Assembly: GCA_900767715.1 (NCBI GenBank)
Contig: CAAGAD010000005.1
Span: forward strand, 310,001 to 374,000
Length of the DNA: 64,000 bases
Source of the DNA: Clostridia bacterium
Lineage (GTDB): Bacteria; Bacillota; Clostridia; Christensenellales; UBA1242
Reading direction: 5' to 3'
Shown one piece after another: positions 9,304 to 17,682 of the stretch. A program made the translations under genes and the position numbers. The notes below the pieces were generated by a model. That model searched no databases. It was not told the origin of the DNA and saw only the letters and a list, made by a program, of their open reading frames with translations. The stretch's first letter is position 1; each line of letters opens with the position of its first letter.

Positions 9304-9335
9304 TTGAAATAAAAAACGGGTTTTACCCCATTTTT
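9304..9335 (-). terminator. Second terminator-like hairpin upstream of secD
   Basis: On the minus strand AAAAATGGG / CCCGTTTTT forms a stem with a U-G pair and a T-rich tail. It lies about 70 bases past the terminator of the 9432 gene. I see no convincing gene in between, so it may be a back-up terminator or the end of a lost gene. Confidence 0.5.
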
Positions 9336-9405
9336 AGCGTTATATTTTGTGAATTTAATCTTCTTTCGTCATCTTTTTTGTAGAAGGTCTGTAATCACTG
9401 TTGGC

Positions 9406-9431
9406 AATAAAAAACGCCACTCGGGCGTTTT
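9406..9431 (-). terminator. Terminator after the 9432 membrane protein gene
   Basis: Stem AAAACGCC / GGCGTTTT with a five-base loop and a T run, placed immediately after the stop codon. Confidence 0.85.
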
Positions 9432-9827
9432 TTACTTGCGGTTAAAGAGTAACTTGATGATGATTCCGCATATAAAAGCAGTGATGACTGCGAACAAGAT
9501 GTCTGTCAGTGTGCCCATATTGAATGCGAAACTGCCGTTCAATATGGAGAAGATGAGATAAGCGAAGATTGCGTACAACAGACCAATCACAAGACTGCGA
9601 ACAATCAATTTATCTGTGTAGAACTTGCTGACGTATTTGATTGCTATGAACAGACTGACTGCTTTTATACCTTGATTTACTGCACTGATAAAGTTGTCCG
9701 ACAAAATGACGAACTTCATCACGAGCGCGAATGCTAACAAACCAATTAACGAAACAATTATGCCAAGGAAAATGGCTCTGGTGTAGATTAGCACATTAGA
9801 GTTTTTAAGTGAAATTTTCTTTTCCAT
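9432..9827 (-). CDS. Small four-span membrane protein, TIGR04086-like
   Basis: The 131-residue protein has four hydrophobic segments (about residues 17-40, 50-66, 75-97 and 103-127) separated by short charged turns, in the pattern of the TIGR04086 / YrzE-like family of Firmicutes. The function is unknown. Members of this family often lie near secDF or yajC, as here. AAAGGGGCGAG precedes the ATG. It is followed by its own terminator. Confidence 0.7.
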   Translation of the reverse strand: MEKKISLKNSNVLIYTRAIFLGIIVSLIGLLAFALVMKFVILSDNFISAVNQGIKAVSLFIAIKYVSKFYTDKLIVRSLVIGLLYAIFAYLIFSILNGSFAFNMGTLTDILFAVITAFICGIIIKLLFNRK

Positions 9828-9875
9828 AACTCGCCCCTTTTACCATAATATATTAGGGACAAGCGGGGTTTAGAA

Positions 9876-10544
9876 CTATTTTGTGATTAAGTCGTAAATG
9901 GTTTTTGCCACTTGTGTTTTGGTTTGCGCTTTGAACTGCGGATTGGCGGACAAAAACTCTTGCTTTTCCGCCTTGGTGTAGCGGGCGGTCATATCTGTAT
10001 CGACCCAGCCAAGTGGCAGGTCGAAAATGCGCACGCTGGTGTCGGCGTATTCGTCTATTAGGGAACGGCTCAAACAACTTATGCCCGCCTTGGTGCTGGC
10101 ATAAACCGCTTCGCACGACGCACCTATCTCGCCTTGACAAGAAGAGATGTTGACAATAGCCCCTACGCCGTCAAATTGGCTCAATGCCAGTCTACACGAG
10201 TTGATTGTGCCCACAAGATTGGTGTCCACCACCGACCTTATCTCGCCAAAAGTCATATCGACAAGCATTTTTTCTACCGTTACACCGGCATTGTTGACCA
10301 CGGCGTCAATCTTGCCAAACTTTTCCCTTGCCAAGCGGTAAAGGTCGTTGAGTTCGGCGTTGTTGCCCACGTCTGCTTTGACGCATAGCACATTGGCGTA
10401 TTTGCCTAGGTCGTTAGCAAGCGTGATGGCTTTCTGCTCGCTATGGTTGTAGTTGAGCACGATGTTCCAGCCGTGTTTGGCAAATATGCGTGCGGTCGCC
10501 TCTCCTATTCCACGTGACGAGCCTGTGATTAATATTGTTTTCAT
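9876..10544 (-). CDS. Short-chain dehydrogenase/reductase (FabG-like)
   Basis: An NAD(P)-dependent oxidoreductase with a Rossmann fold. The dinucleotide motif TGSSRGIG is at residues 7-14, NNAG near 84, the catalytic serine in NISS and the YASTK tyrosine-lysine pair near 148. The size of 222 residues is slightly short. The substrate cannot be told. I chose the ATG at 10544, which has AAGGAGC upstream and overlaps the stop codon of the SdpI-like gene (ATGA). FabG of fatty acid synthesis is possible, but no other fab gene is near. Confidence 0.85.
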   Translation of the reverse strand: MKTILITGSSRGIGEATARIFAKHGWNIVLNYNHSEQKAITLANDLGKYANVLCVKADVGNNAELNDLYRLAREKFGKIDAVVNNAGVTVEKMLVDMTFGEIRSVVDTNLVGTINSCRLALSQFDGVGAIVNISSCQGEIGASCEAVYASTKAGISCLSRSLIDEYADTSVRIFDLPLGWVDTDMTARYTKAEKQEFLSANPQFKAQTKTQVAKTIYDLITK

Positions 10545-11206
10545 TGTTTTTGCTCCTTGTTGTACAAAATTTGTGCGTAAACCATTGGCACAACTGCGCT
10601 CATTAGGACGCTTATGCCTAGAACTACGAATACGAGCCAATTGATAACAAATGTTGATATAATTGCGCTGATTATAATTGCCAAACCGCACACCACTTGA
10701 ACGGGTCCCGCAAATCTGTGAGTTTTATTCCAAACATTTTCGCTAGACAAAGTCGCTCTTGTCTTGATACCCAAAGTGGAATTGCGTTTAGTCACTGGCA
10801 TATAATTGCCCATAACCATAAACAAAATGCCGAGTGGCACACAGATTGCTATCTCGAACGGAAAGTGTGCTTTTTCGCCAAGACCCACTCCGCATGTACT
10901 AATCCCAAACATTATCCATGAGATATATATAAAGAGTGTTGTTATACAAGTCATTATTATATTTAAAACTTTACGATTTTTATAATTTTCACCACGTACA
11001 ATGGCTTCAATAAGAAAACCTAGTGCAACCAAAACAGGTATAATCGCCAAGACCAACATTAGCCAAGGGCTTCCCATTCTATCTACTTCGCCTTTTAAGT
11101 TGAAATGTACTGGAACAGAATTTGGCAATACTGTAAACGCCACCAACATCGCCACAAAATTTAGAATTGTGGCAGAAAGAATAATATATTGATATTTATT
11201 TTTCAT
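10541..11206 (-). CDS. SdpI-family membrane protein (DUF1648 N-terminus)
   Basis: The protein starts with a membrane span followed by VPVHFNLKGEVDRMGSPW, the DUF1648 signature, and has five or six further spans with a C-terminal SdpI domain. In B. subtilis SdpI gives immunity to the toxin SdpC and, when occupied, captures the repressor SdpR. Here it overlaps an SdpR-like gene by 11 bases, which matches the sdpRI arrangement, but no SdpABC toxin genes are present in the window. Confidence 0.85.
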   Translation of the reverse strand: MKNKYQYIILSATILNFVAMLVAFTVLPNSVPVHFNLKGEVDRMGSPWLMLVLAIIPVLVALGFLIEAIVRGENYKNRKVLNIIMTCITTLFIYISWIMFGISTCGVGLGEKAHFPFEIAICVPLGILFMVMGNYMPVTKRNSTLGIKTRATLSSENVWNKTHRFAGPVQVVCGLAIIISAIISTFVINWLVFVVLGISVLMSAVVPMVYAQILYNKEQKQ

Positions 11207-11471
11207 CTTTATCTCCTTTACTAAACCATTTTGCCAAACTACCTATAAACTGCTGAAACACTGTCATATTCAGCGAATATGTGATTGTCTGTGCCTGTTT
11301 GGTCGTGGTGACCAGCCCAGCGTCTTTTAATATTGCCAAATGGTGACTGATTGTGGCATTGGTTAGATCAAATTTCGCTACTATCTCTCCCGCAGTCATA
11401 TCTTGCTCTTTGAGTAAATCTATTATCTCTCGCCTAGTTGCGTCTGCCAATGCTGACCAAATTTGTTTCAT
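11196..11471 (-). CDS. ArsR-family repressor, SdpR-like
   Basis: A 91-residue winged-helix protein. ALADATRREIIDLLKE is the ArsR first helix and NATISHHLAILKDAGLV the recognition helix. It has no metal-binding cysteines, as in the SdpR branch. As first gene of the sdpR-sdpI-like-SDR operon it probably represses its own promoter, where TCTAAATA half-sites are repeated. Confidence 0.88.
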   Translation of the reverse strand: MKQIWSALADATRREIIDLLKEQDMTAGEIVAKFDLTNATISHHLAILKDAGLVTTTKQAQTITYSLNMTVFQQFIGSLAKWFSKGDKDEK

Positions 11472-11496
11472 AATGCTTTCCTTATTTCGATTTTCA

Positions 11497-11567
11497 TCTA
11501 AATACTATCACTAAATTATATGTTAGTCAATAGATTTTGCATACTTATTTAGATAAATTTCTAAATA
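11497..11567 (-). promoter_or_regulatory. Promoter and candidate operator of the SdpR/SdpI-like operon
   Basis: On the minus strand: -35 TTGACT (11525-11530), 17 bases, -10 TAGTAT (11502-11507). Three copies of an eight-base half-site occur: TCTAAATA at 11497-11504 and 11560-11567 and TATTTAGA at 11546-11553. The last two form an inverted repeat with a six-base gap upstream of the -35, and the first touches the -10. Autorepression by the ArsR-type protein is inferred. Confidence 0.6.
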
Positions 11568-11582
11568 ATATTGTGGAATTTA

Positions 11583-11612
11583 AAAAACACCTCAAAAATT
11601 TAAGGTGTTTTT
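11583..11612 (-). terminator. Terminator after the MacB-like ABC gene
   Basis: Stem AAAACACCT / AGGTGTTTT with a T run on both strands, 20 bases after the stop codon. Confidence 0.85.
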
Positions 11613-11632
11613 TGTGATATATAATTTATCTT

Positions 11633-14128
11633 TTATTCGGTGCGCAAGGCTTTGACTGGGTCTTTCTTGGCGGCAATGCGGGCTGGGATTAGACCAGCGA
11701 CTAGTGTGAGCAAGGTACTAATTGCCACAAGCGCAAGGCTCGCTTGCCAAGTGAGAATGGCCATTGATGTAGTTATTGTTCCGCCGGCGACATTCTTGAT
11801 GATGGCGCTGATTGGGAAGGTTAATGCCCAAGCGATGAGCACGCCAAGCAAACCTGCCGATATGCCGACAATGAATGTTTCGCAGTTGAATACGCGCGAA
11901 ATGTCTTTCTTTCGTGCACCCACGCTACGCAATACGCCGATTTCTTTTGTGCGTTCAATGACGCTGGTGTAAGTAATTATGCCAATCATTATAGAACTAA
12001 CCACCAGTGAAATGGCGCTGAATGCTACGAGCACATACGAAACGATGTCGATGAGTTGACCAAGGGTTTTGGTCAAAAATTCGGTCGAGTCGGTTATGGT
12101 GATTTTAGTATTTTGACCGGCTGGGCTGGCGTTCCAGTTGTCTATCATCTTGATGATGTCCTTTTTGCCGTCAAAACTGCTTGGATAGATGTGCAAGCCG
12201 GTTGGCACGTCGCTTGCGCCCACGGATTGTAGCACCAAATCACGTACTTGTTCATCAGTGAGCGTCATTTTGAAATTGTCCAAAACATATTGCTTGACAG
12301 TGGCGATTGACGTGCCCGCTTCAAAGGTGTACATATCGCCTGCATTCAAATATTGATTGAGTTCGCTCACATTGACCGAGAACGGTATTTTGAGTGAGTC
12401 AGTAGTCTTTGCCACAACATTTGACGCTTGGCAATTGGTTTTGTAACTCTCTGCCAACTCTGGCAAATACATAATACCCTCGTTTAGAATTGTTATTTTG
12501 GAGTCTTGCTTTTGACGGAGTACGCAACTGATTGTGAGCGTCTGTTCGGCGGTGTTGGAAGCGTTAAACAATGCGTTCAAGTCTGTTTGCTCGCTGAAAT
12601 TACCACCGCTGTCTTCAAGGTAATAGTCGTCATTGTAGATGAGTTGGTAAGTTTTTTGTCCCACAATGGTATTTAGGTCGATTGGTTCATAGGTTGCTCC
12701 CATTGTCGCTTTACTCCCCAGCCCCATATCTACGAAATCTTGTTCGCTCATACTATTGTACTTATTGACTACGAGCGCAAGTTCGTTTTTGTTCTCTGGG
12801 TAATGCCCGTTGCCTAGGACGTCATAGTTTTCGAGAATTAAGTCTTTGTTATTAATTCCCACTGAGAAAAGGCTGTCGGCACTGCCCGACATACTGCTCA
12901 AAATGGTCTTTGTCTTTGGCTGAACGATGTTGTCGCCCACTTTGGTGACAAGTTTTAGGTCGCTGGCGTAGTCGTATTTGATAAGGCTGACTGCTCCGTT
13001 TTCCTTATTCATCTCTTTGTCGCAATAATCGTTGACATAATCGGTAAACTCTTTGCCGATGTAGTTGAACTTGCCCAAGCCCATTGTGAGAATGATGTTC
13101 GATGTCGAGTAAATGTTCAATTTATAGTCATCTGGATAGTCTTGGCGCTCTTGCATTGTTCCACCCGTCATAACGTTGGTAAAGGCGTCATAGTTTATTG
13201 ACACCATTGACACGCTGATTGGGTATGAACTGAGTGTCTCTTGTTGCATTGATGTGATGTAATGGTTTAACCCCGTGCTGACCGACAAAACAAGTGCAAT
13301 GCCAATAATACCTATGCTACCCGCGAATGCCGTTATAAAGGTTTTGAGTTTCTTGCTCCACAGATTTTTGAAGGACAAGGTGAATGCGGTAAAAATGCTC
13401 ATTGAACTCTTAATTTTTTTATTGTTCGTCTTAACTCCGGTGTCGTTTGGCGTGTATGGTTTGCTGTCGTTAATTAGTTTGCCGTCCAGCAACTTAATAA
13501 TTCGCGTCGAATATTTGTCTGCGAGTGCGTCGTTGTGCGTTACCATAATTACAAGACAAGTTTTGCTGATGTCTTTCAAGATGTCCATTACTTGAATGCT
13601 GGTTTCGCTATCGAGCGCACCAGTCGGCTCGTCTGCCAAAATAATTTGCGGTTCGTTCACAATGGCGCGTGCTATGGCGACGCGTTGCATTTGTCCGCCA
13701 GACAGTTGGTTTGGACGCTTTTTGAGTTGCTCTTTCAACCCCACCCTTTCCAATGCGTGAATCGCCTTTTGACGACGTTCTTTCTTGCTAACGCCCGAAA
13801 TGGTGAGTGCCAGTTCCACATTTTCTAGCACGTTCAAGTGCGGAATGAGATTGTATGACTGGAAAACAAAGCCTATATACTGGCTACGATAGGCGTCCCA
13901 GTCCTTGTCTTTAAACTCTTTGGTCGAGCGCCCGTTGACGACAATGTCGCCCGACGTATATTTATCTAGTCCGCCGATGATGTTGAGCAAGGTAGTTTTG
14001 CCACACCCACTAGGTCCTAGAATGGACACAAACTCGCTTTTGCGGAAATTAATATTTATGTCTTTGAGCGCGTGAACAACATTGTCGCCCGCTTGGTAAT
14101 CTTTGACTATATTTTTAATGGAAATCAT
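11633..14128 (-). CDS. ABC transporter, fused ATPase and FtsX-type permease (MacB-like)
   Basis: One chain of 831 residues joins an ATPase to a permease. The ATPase shows Walker A GPSGCGKTT near 39-47, signature LSGGQMQRVAIARA near 141, Walker B IILADEPTGALDS and the switch VTHND. After about residue 235 there is a first membrane span (near 255), a large extracytoplasmic domain of about 380 residues, and three C-terminal spans with the FtsX motif TKEIGVLRSVGARKKDI. Such fusions in Clostridia export peptides or lipoproteins or sense antimicrobial peptides. The substrate is unknown. GGAGG precedes the ATG. Confidence 0.92.
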   Translation of the reverse strand: MISIKNIVKDYQAGDNVVHALKDININFRKSEFVSILGPSGCGKTTLLNIIGGLDKYTSGDIVVNGRSTKEFKDKDWDAYRSQYIGFVFQSYNLIPHLNVLENVELALTISGVSKKERRQKAIHALERVGLKEQLKKRPNQLSGGQMQRVAIARAIVNEPQIILADEPTGALDSETSIQVMDILKDISKTCLVIMVTHNDALADKYSTRIIKLLDGKLINDSKPYTPNDTGVKTNNKKIKSSMSIFTAFTLSFKNLWSKKLKTFITAFAGSIGIIGIALVLSVSTGLNHYITSMQQETLSSYPISVSMVSINYDAFTNVMTGGTMQERQDYPDDYKLNIYSTSNIILTMGLGKFNYIGKEFTDYVNDYCDKEMNKENGAVSLIKYDYASDLKLVTKVGDNIVQPKTKTILSSMSGSADSLFSVGINNKDLILENYDVLGNGHYPENKNELALVVNKYNSMSEQDFVDMGLGSKATMGATYEPIDLNTIVGQKTYQLIYNDDYYLEDSGGNFSEQTDLNALFNASNTAEQTLTISCVLRQKQDSKITILNEGIMYLPELAESYKTNCQASNVVAKTTDSLKIPFSVNVSELNQYLNAGDMYTFEAGTSIATVKQYVLDNFKMTLTDEQVRDLVLQSVGASDVPTGLHIYPSSFDGKKDIIKMIDNWNASPAGQNTKITITDSTEFLTKTLGQLIDIVSYVLVAFSAISLVVSSIMIGIITYTSVIERTKEIGVLRSVGARKKDISRVFNCETFIVGISAGLLGVLIAWALTFPISAIIKNVAGGTITTSMAILTWQASLALVAISTLLTLVAGLIPARIAAKKDPVKALRTE

Positions 14129-14184
14129 ACTACCTCCACGAGATTAAATTTTAATATATCTAAGGCAAAATTGTCAAATGTTTT

Positions 14185-15393
14185 CTATTTCTTCTTTGGC
14201 GGAACCTTGCCGAGCGACTGCACAAGGCGTTTGTCAACATAGTTGTTTGCCTTGACAATCACTTCCGTGCCGTACTTGGCGCGCAAGCGGTCGATGGTAT
14301 CGTCAACGCTGGTGCGTGAGAGCAATTCGGTCATTCCTATCTGGTGGCTGTCTTTCTCGAAATCGCTCATCGAAATGCCCAAAAGACGTATGCTAGGAAT
14401 ACCTTTGTAATATGTCTTATACACGTCCATTGCGGAATTGGCAATCTTGGTGCTGTCGGCGGTCGGTTCGCTCAGCCTTATGGTCTTGCCCCAAAAATGC
14501 AAGTTGGAGTCCTTGACCGTAACGTGTAATAGGTTTGCGCCGTAAATCTTTTGCGCGTGCATACGGCTCGACACGCTTTCGGCAAGCACACCGAACCCCG
14601 CACGCACTTCGCTGTCACGCACAATGTCGCGGTAAAAGGTGGTGCTATTGCCCACACTCTTTGGTGGCGGGAATCTGTCGTAATCAAGAACTGGCGTGTT
14701 TTCCCACCCATTCACCACGTCAAATAGGTCTGTGCCCACCTTGCCGAAATACCTTTTGAGCACGCGGTCGTCGTACTTCGCCAAATCGCCTAGTGTAAAT
14801 ATGCCGAGTTTGTTCATTTTGTCACGCGTTTTGCGTCCAATGCCCACCACATCACCCACCGGCAAACCATAAATCTTGGATTTGTAGTTTTCTGGCGTCA
14901 AAATAGTGGTGGCGTCCGGTTTTTTCATATCACTGCCGAGTTTGGCAAGCGTCTTTGAGAACGATACACCCACTGAAATTGTCAGCCCGGTTTCTTCCTT
15001 TACTTCGGCGCGAATGCGGTCGGCAATTTTCTCGCCTGAACCGAATATTTTTAGGCTTTCGGTGACGTCAAGCCAACACTCGTCAATAGAAAATGGCTCA
15101 ACTAAATTTGTGTACCTAAGGTAAATTTCGCGCACGCGCTCGCTATAATAATTATACAAATCAAAATGCACTCGCGTGATGATGATGTCCGGGCATTTGG
15201 CTTGCGCTTCCGCAATCGTCATTCCAGTGGTGACGCCCGCCCCTTTCGCTAGATAGTTCTTTGCCAAAACAACACCCTTTCTCTCTTCGGGGTTGCCCGC
15301 CACAGCAACAGGCTTGCCGACGTACTCCGGGTGCATAACGCATTCGACTGACGCGAAAAAATTATTCAAATCACAATGCAATATGGTTTTCAT
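14185..15393 (-). CDS. dinB: DNA polymerase IV (Y-family translesion polymerase)
   Basis: It copies past damaged template bases. Catalytic residues are D8 (LHCDLNNFFASVE) and D104-E105 (FSIDECWLDV); the thumb has helix-hairpin-helix VGDVVGIGRKT near 200 and the little-finger domain fills the C-terminus. The 402 residues are slightly longer than E. coli DinB (351). A LexA-type box overlaps the start of transcription, so it is very likely an SOS gene. No good ribosome binding site is seen before the ATG. Confidence 0.95.
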   Translation of the reverse strand: MKTILHCDLNNFFASVECVMHPEYVGKPVAVAGNPEERKGVVLAKNYLAKGAGVTTGMTIAEAQAKCPDIIITRVHFDLYNYYSERVREIYLRYTNLVEPFSIDECWLDVTESLKIFGSGEKIADRIRAEVKEETGLTISVGVSFSKTLAKLGSDMKKPDATTILTPENYKSKIYGLPVGDVVGIGRKTRDKMNKLGIFTLGDLAKYDDRVLKRYFGKVGTDLFDVVNGWENTPVLDYDRFPPPKSVGNSTTFYRDIVRDSEVRAGFGVLAESVSSRMHAQKIYGANLLHVTVKDSNLHFWGKTIRLSEPTADSTKIANSAMDVYKTYYKGIPSIRLLGISMSDFEKDSHQIGMTELLSRTSVDDTIDRLRAKYGTEVIVKANNYVDKRLVQSLGKVPPKKK

Positions 15394-15403
15394 TTTTATT
15401 GTC

Positions 15404-15415
15404 GAACGTTTGTTC
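15404..15415 (-). promoter_or_regulatory. LexA (SOS) box of dinB
   Basis: GAAC-N4-GTTC, read GAACAAACGTTC on the minus strand, fits the Firmicutes LexA consensus. It covers the region just after the -10 box, a position where LexA would block transcription. Confidence 0.82.
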
Positions 15416-15423
15416 TATAATTA

Positions 15424-15451
15424 TTATATACAAAAACACTATCTTGTCAAC
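15424..15451 (-). promoter_or_regulatory. Promoter of dinB
   Basis: -35 TTGACA (15446-15451), 16-base spacer, -10 TATAAT (15424-15429), followed by the LexA box. Confidence 0.75.
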
Positions 15452-15524
15452 GATTTTGCAAGGTCAAGATTGCCTTTTCGTTAAAAATTTCAATGCAAAA
15501 AGGCGCTTGCCAAATCAAAATTAT

Positions 15525-15553
15525 TTGACAAAGTGCGCGGAGTGAGTTATATT
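15525..15553 (+). promoter_or_regulatory. Promoter of tRNA-Leu(CAG)
   Basis: -35 TTGACA (15525-15530), 17-base spacer, -10 TATATT (15548-15553). The tRNA begins 10 bases after the -10 box. Confidence 0.8.
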
Positions 15554-15563
15554 GTATTCGTAT

Positions 15564-15649
15564 GCGGATATGGCGAAATGGCAGACGCGCTAGTTTCAGG
15601 TACTAGTGGGAGCAATCCCGTGCAGGTTCAAGTCCTGTTATCCGCACCA
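15564..15649 (+). tRNA. tRNA-Leu, anticodon CAG
   Basis: The acceptor GCGGATA pairs with TATCCGC, followed by A and encoded CCA. The anticodon loop TTCAGGT between CTAGT and ACTAG gives CAG, which reads CUG. The long variable arm (GGGAGCAATCCC) is typical of leucine tRNAs. The T arm contains GGTTCAAGTCC. Confidence 0.97.
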
Positions 15650-15670
15650 GTTAAAATATAAACTTGCAAA

Positions 15671-15698
15671 AAAACACGGCGTGTTTGCCGTGTTTTTT
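15671..15698 (+). terminator. Terminator after tRNA-Leu(CAG)
   Basis: Stem AAAACACGGC / GCCGTGTTTT with loop GTGTTT and a T run. The same stem core, ACACGGC, recurs at 16741. Confidence 0.88.
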
Positions 15699-15753
15699 AT
15701 TGTATCTACTTTATGTTTCTCACATATCACTCTGTGAATAACTAAATCACGAC

Positions 15754-16605
15754 TTATCTTTTGTTTTCATCGGTAGTTGATGAATTTAGATAATCGGTGT
15801 CGTAGGTTTCTCTCAATTTGGCAATGTCATTCCAAATAGCGATGTCGTGTCTTTCTTGGGCTGATAAGTCCTTTATATTTTTGCACAATTTAGACCCTTT
15901 TGCGTCATTGGCAAGAGTTCTGCCCTTAATTTCGTAATCTCGCAATATTGGAGATAACTCGCGATTACCTAATTTCGTTAATATCTCAGCGCCCAACTCT
16001 TTTAACTTGTCGTTTGCCTTGAACAGTGTCAAGTTTTTTCCAAGCGCAAATGCCACCGCCACATTATTTGGGTTCTTCTCATATTGCATAAGCAATGCTT
16101 TGCGCAGTTTGTTAAATTCCGTTTTAGACGCAACTTGGTCAATTTCAGATACGGCTTTGTGGATTGCTGACCTTCCATTCATCATTTCATAAAATCTTTC
16201 TAACATCAGCATACTATTGGTTTGTTTGTATTGGTTGTAATAAGCCTCAGTTGCCAACTTACCTTTTCTTATGTAATCGCACCCACACACTTTGTCGTCT
16301 TCAGAACGGTATGTATACCATTGACAAAGTTGACGCCATCTATCATTTTTGTAAAAGTCGTAGTTAGCCTTAGCCAACAACTCATTGGCACCACCCCTAC
16401 CCAAATTTTTAACATTATTGTCTATAACGGCGTTATCGTCTTTCTTTTCTGCAAATAGATACCAACTTTGAATTGCATTAATTTGACCTAGTTCAGCGAG
16501 TTTAGTTAAATCTTCAAAAATCACAGATGTTTCGCCACTAACAATCTCTCTCGACCACAATGTGATAAAATCGTTATCTAGTGCATTTAAACCGAATTCT
16601 AGCAT
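15754..16605 (-). CDS. Uncharacterised helical protein, 283 aa
   Basis: I do not recognise a family. The protein looks soluble and almost all alpha-helical. Segments such as LTKLAELGQINAIQSWYLF, KANYDFYKNDRWRQLCQWY and NPNNVAVAFALGKNL resemble TPR or Sel1-like repeats, but no regular period can be set by eye. Cys and Tyr are fairly common in the middle (KVCGCDYI). AAGGGGG precedes the ATG. The gene stands alone between tRNA-Leu and a gene remnant. Confidence 0.65.
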   Translation of the reverse strand: MLEFGLNALDNDFITLWSREIVSGETSVIFEDLTKLAELGQINAIQSWYLFAEKKDDNAVIDNNVKNLGRGGANELLAKANYDFYKNDRWRQLCQWYTYRSEDDKVCGCDYIRKGKLATEAYYNQYKQTNSMLMLERFYEMMNGRSAIHKAVSEIDQVASKTEFNKLRKALLMQYEKNPNNVAVAFALGKNLTLFKANDKLKELGAEILTKLGNRELSPILRDYEIKGRTLANDAKGSKLCKNIKDLSAQERHDIAIWNDIAKLRETYDTDYLNSSTTDENKR

Positions 16606-16628
16606 ATTTCCCCCTTAGATTTGCGCCC

Positions 16629-16657
16629 ATTATAGCATAAGAGTAAAAAAAATGCAA
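16629..16657 (-). promoter_or_regulatory. Promoter of the 15754 gene
   Basis: -35 TTGCAT (16652-16657), 17-base spacer, -10 TATAAT (16629-16634). The leader of about 20 bases carries AAGGGGG. Confidence 0.75.
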
Positions 16658-16740
16658 CACAAATTTCAAAATTAATGTGACTTGACAAGCATTATTGTTT
16701 TCTTTAATTTTGTTAATTATAACGCAAACCTACATTACAT

Positions 16741-16770
16741 AAAAAACACGGCAATCGCGCCGTGTTTTTT
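16741..16770 (-). terminator. Terminator after the surface-protein remnant
   Basis: Stem AAAAAACACGGC / GCCGTGTTTTTT. It directly follows the stop codon of the 16769 remnant, which suggests it was that gene's own terminator. Its stem core equals that of the tRNA-Leu terminator at 15671. Confidence 0.8.
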
Positions 16771-16915
16771 ATGCGGTCTTTATATACTCTACTTGAATTG
16801 ACTTGATATAGACTTGACCATAATTACCGCCGTTCAGCGAACTATGTATCGTGAACTGAACTTCGCTTTTGCCATATCGATAACTCTGTCCAGAAATGAT
16901 TGCGTTTGATGAATA
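16769..16915 (-). pseudogene. 3' remnant of a secreted or surface-type protein gene
   Basis: A minus-strand frame of 48 codons without a start codon reads ...GQSYRYGKSEVQFTI... and ends ...GQVYIKSIQVEYIKTA before TAA and a terminator. The pattern of a strand-rich domain ending in VYIKSIxVxY is common at the C-terminus of large Ig-like or carbohydrate-binding surface proteins. It stops abruptly at an in-frame TAG next to the terminator of the ABC permease gene. I infer that the body of the gene was deleted. The assignment to a surface protein is by pattern only. Confidence 0.5.
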
Positions 16916-16918
16916 CTA

Positions 16919-16952
16919 CAAAAAATAAGACTTGTGAATAAGCCTTATTTTT
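16919..16952 (-). terminator. Terminator of the AbrB-ABC operon
   Basis: On the minus strand AAAATAAG / CTTATTTT form a stem with an internal loop and A/T-rich flanks, overlapping the stop of the permease gene. Confidence 0.6.
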
Positions 16953-17682
16953 TTGATTTTATTTGGTTGATGAGTATTGTCAGCGCAACGAACACGAGCG
17001 TGTAGCCGACCACATACAGAATGTGCGGGTAAATGGCAGTTGCGCCTATGGTGTGTATCTCACTGGCGATTGACACCGAGTGGGAAAATGGCAATGCGTT
17101 TACGAATTTGTAAAACCCGCCTGTAAATGTGTCGACTGGCATAAACACCCCACCGAAAATGCCCGCAAGTGAGATGAAAATGGAAGATATTGGACCCGTC
17201 TGTTTTTCGTTATTACAAATTACACCCACCAAAATACCTAGCGTGATGTACATCAACGCGGACGGAATGAGATAGACGATTGCAAGCAAAAGGTTTGTGT
17301 TGATTGGATATTTGAACAATAGCGCCACGGCAAAGAATATAATCGTCTGCAAAATGGCTAGTGGAAGCGCGCTGAACACGAAACTGGCAAAATACGAAAA
17401 TTTGCTGATAGGCGCAATGTTGATACGCTTGATGAAGGAAGTGTTTTTGTCCGCCGAAATCTGCAAAGCGACAAACATTCCTATAAAGGTGTAGCCGAAT
17501 ATACAAATACCGCACGCATAGTTTTCTATGCTGAAATTAGGCGGAATCACTGTCATATTGGTGAATATCAAGGACATCAAGACGAGCATAAACACTGGAA
17601 AAATCAAGCAAAAGACTATGCTCAATGGTTCGCGCAGAATTTCCTTGAAATTGCGCTTGGTTAGGCTGAAAATGTTTTTCAT
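16945..17682 (-). CDS. ABC-2 type permease
   Basis: A membrane protein of 245 residues with six hydrophobic segments. The start KRNFKEILREPLSIVFCLIFPVFMLVLM is typical of ABC-2 exporters, and the C-terminal part has LAGIFGGVFMPVDTF. It overlaps the preceding ATPase gene by one base (TAATG), so the two form one transporter. The substrate, possibly a drug or lipid, cannot be told. Confidence 0.9.
   Translation of the reverse strand: MKNIFSLTKRNFKEILREPLSIVFCLIFPVFMLVLMSLIFTNMTVIPPNFSIENYACGICIFGYTFIGMFVALQISADKNTSFIKRINIAPISKFSYFASFVFSALPLAILQTIIFFAVALLFKYPINTNLLLAIVYLIPSALMYITLGILVGVICNNEKQTGPISSIFISLAGIFGGVFMPVDTFTGGFYKFVNALPFSHSVSIASEIHTIGATAIYPHILYVVGYTLVFVALTILINQIKSKK

Noticed and set aside
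9336..9405. Small gene between the two terminators upstream of secD
   Set aside because: Only a very short frame with no ribosome site is present on either strand.
15671..16770. The two identical ACACGGC hairpins as ends of an insertion sequence
   Set aside because: Each is a hairpin with a T run placed just after a gene end; no transposase or target duplication lies between them.
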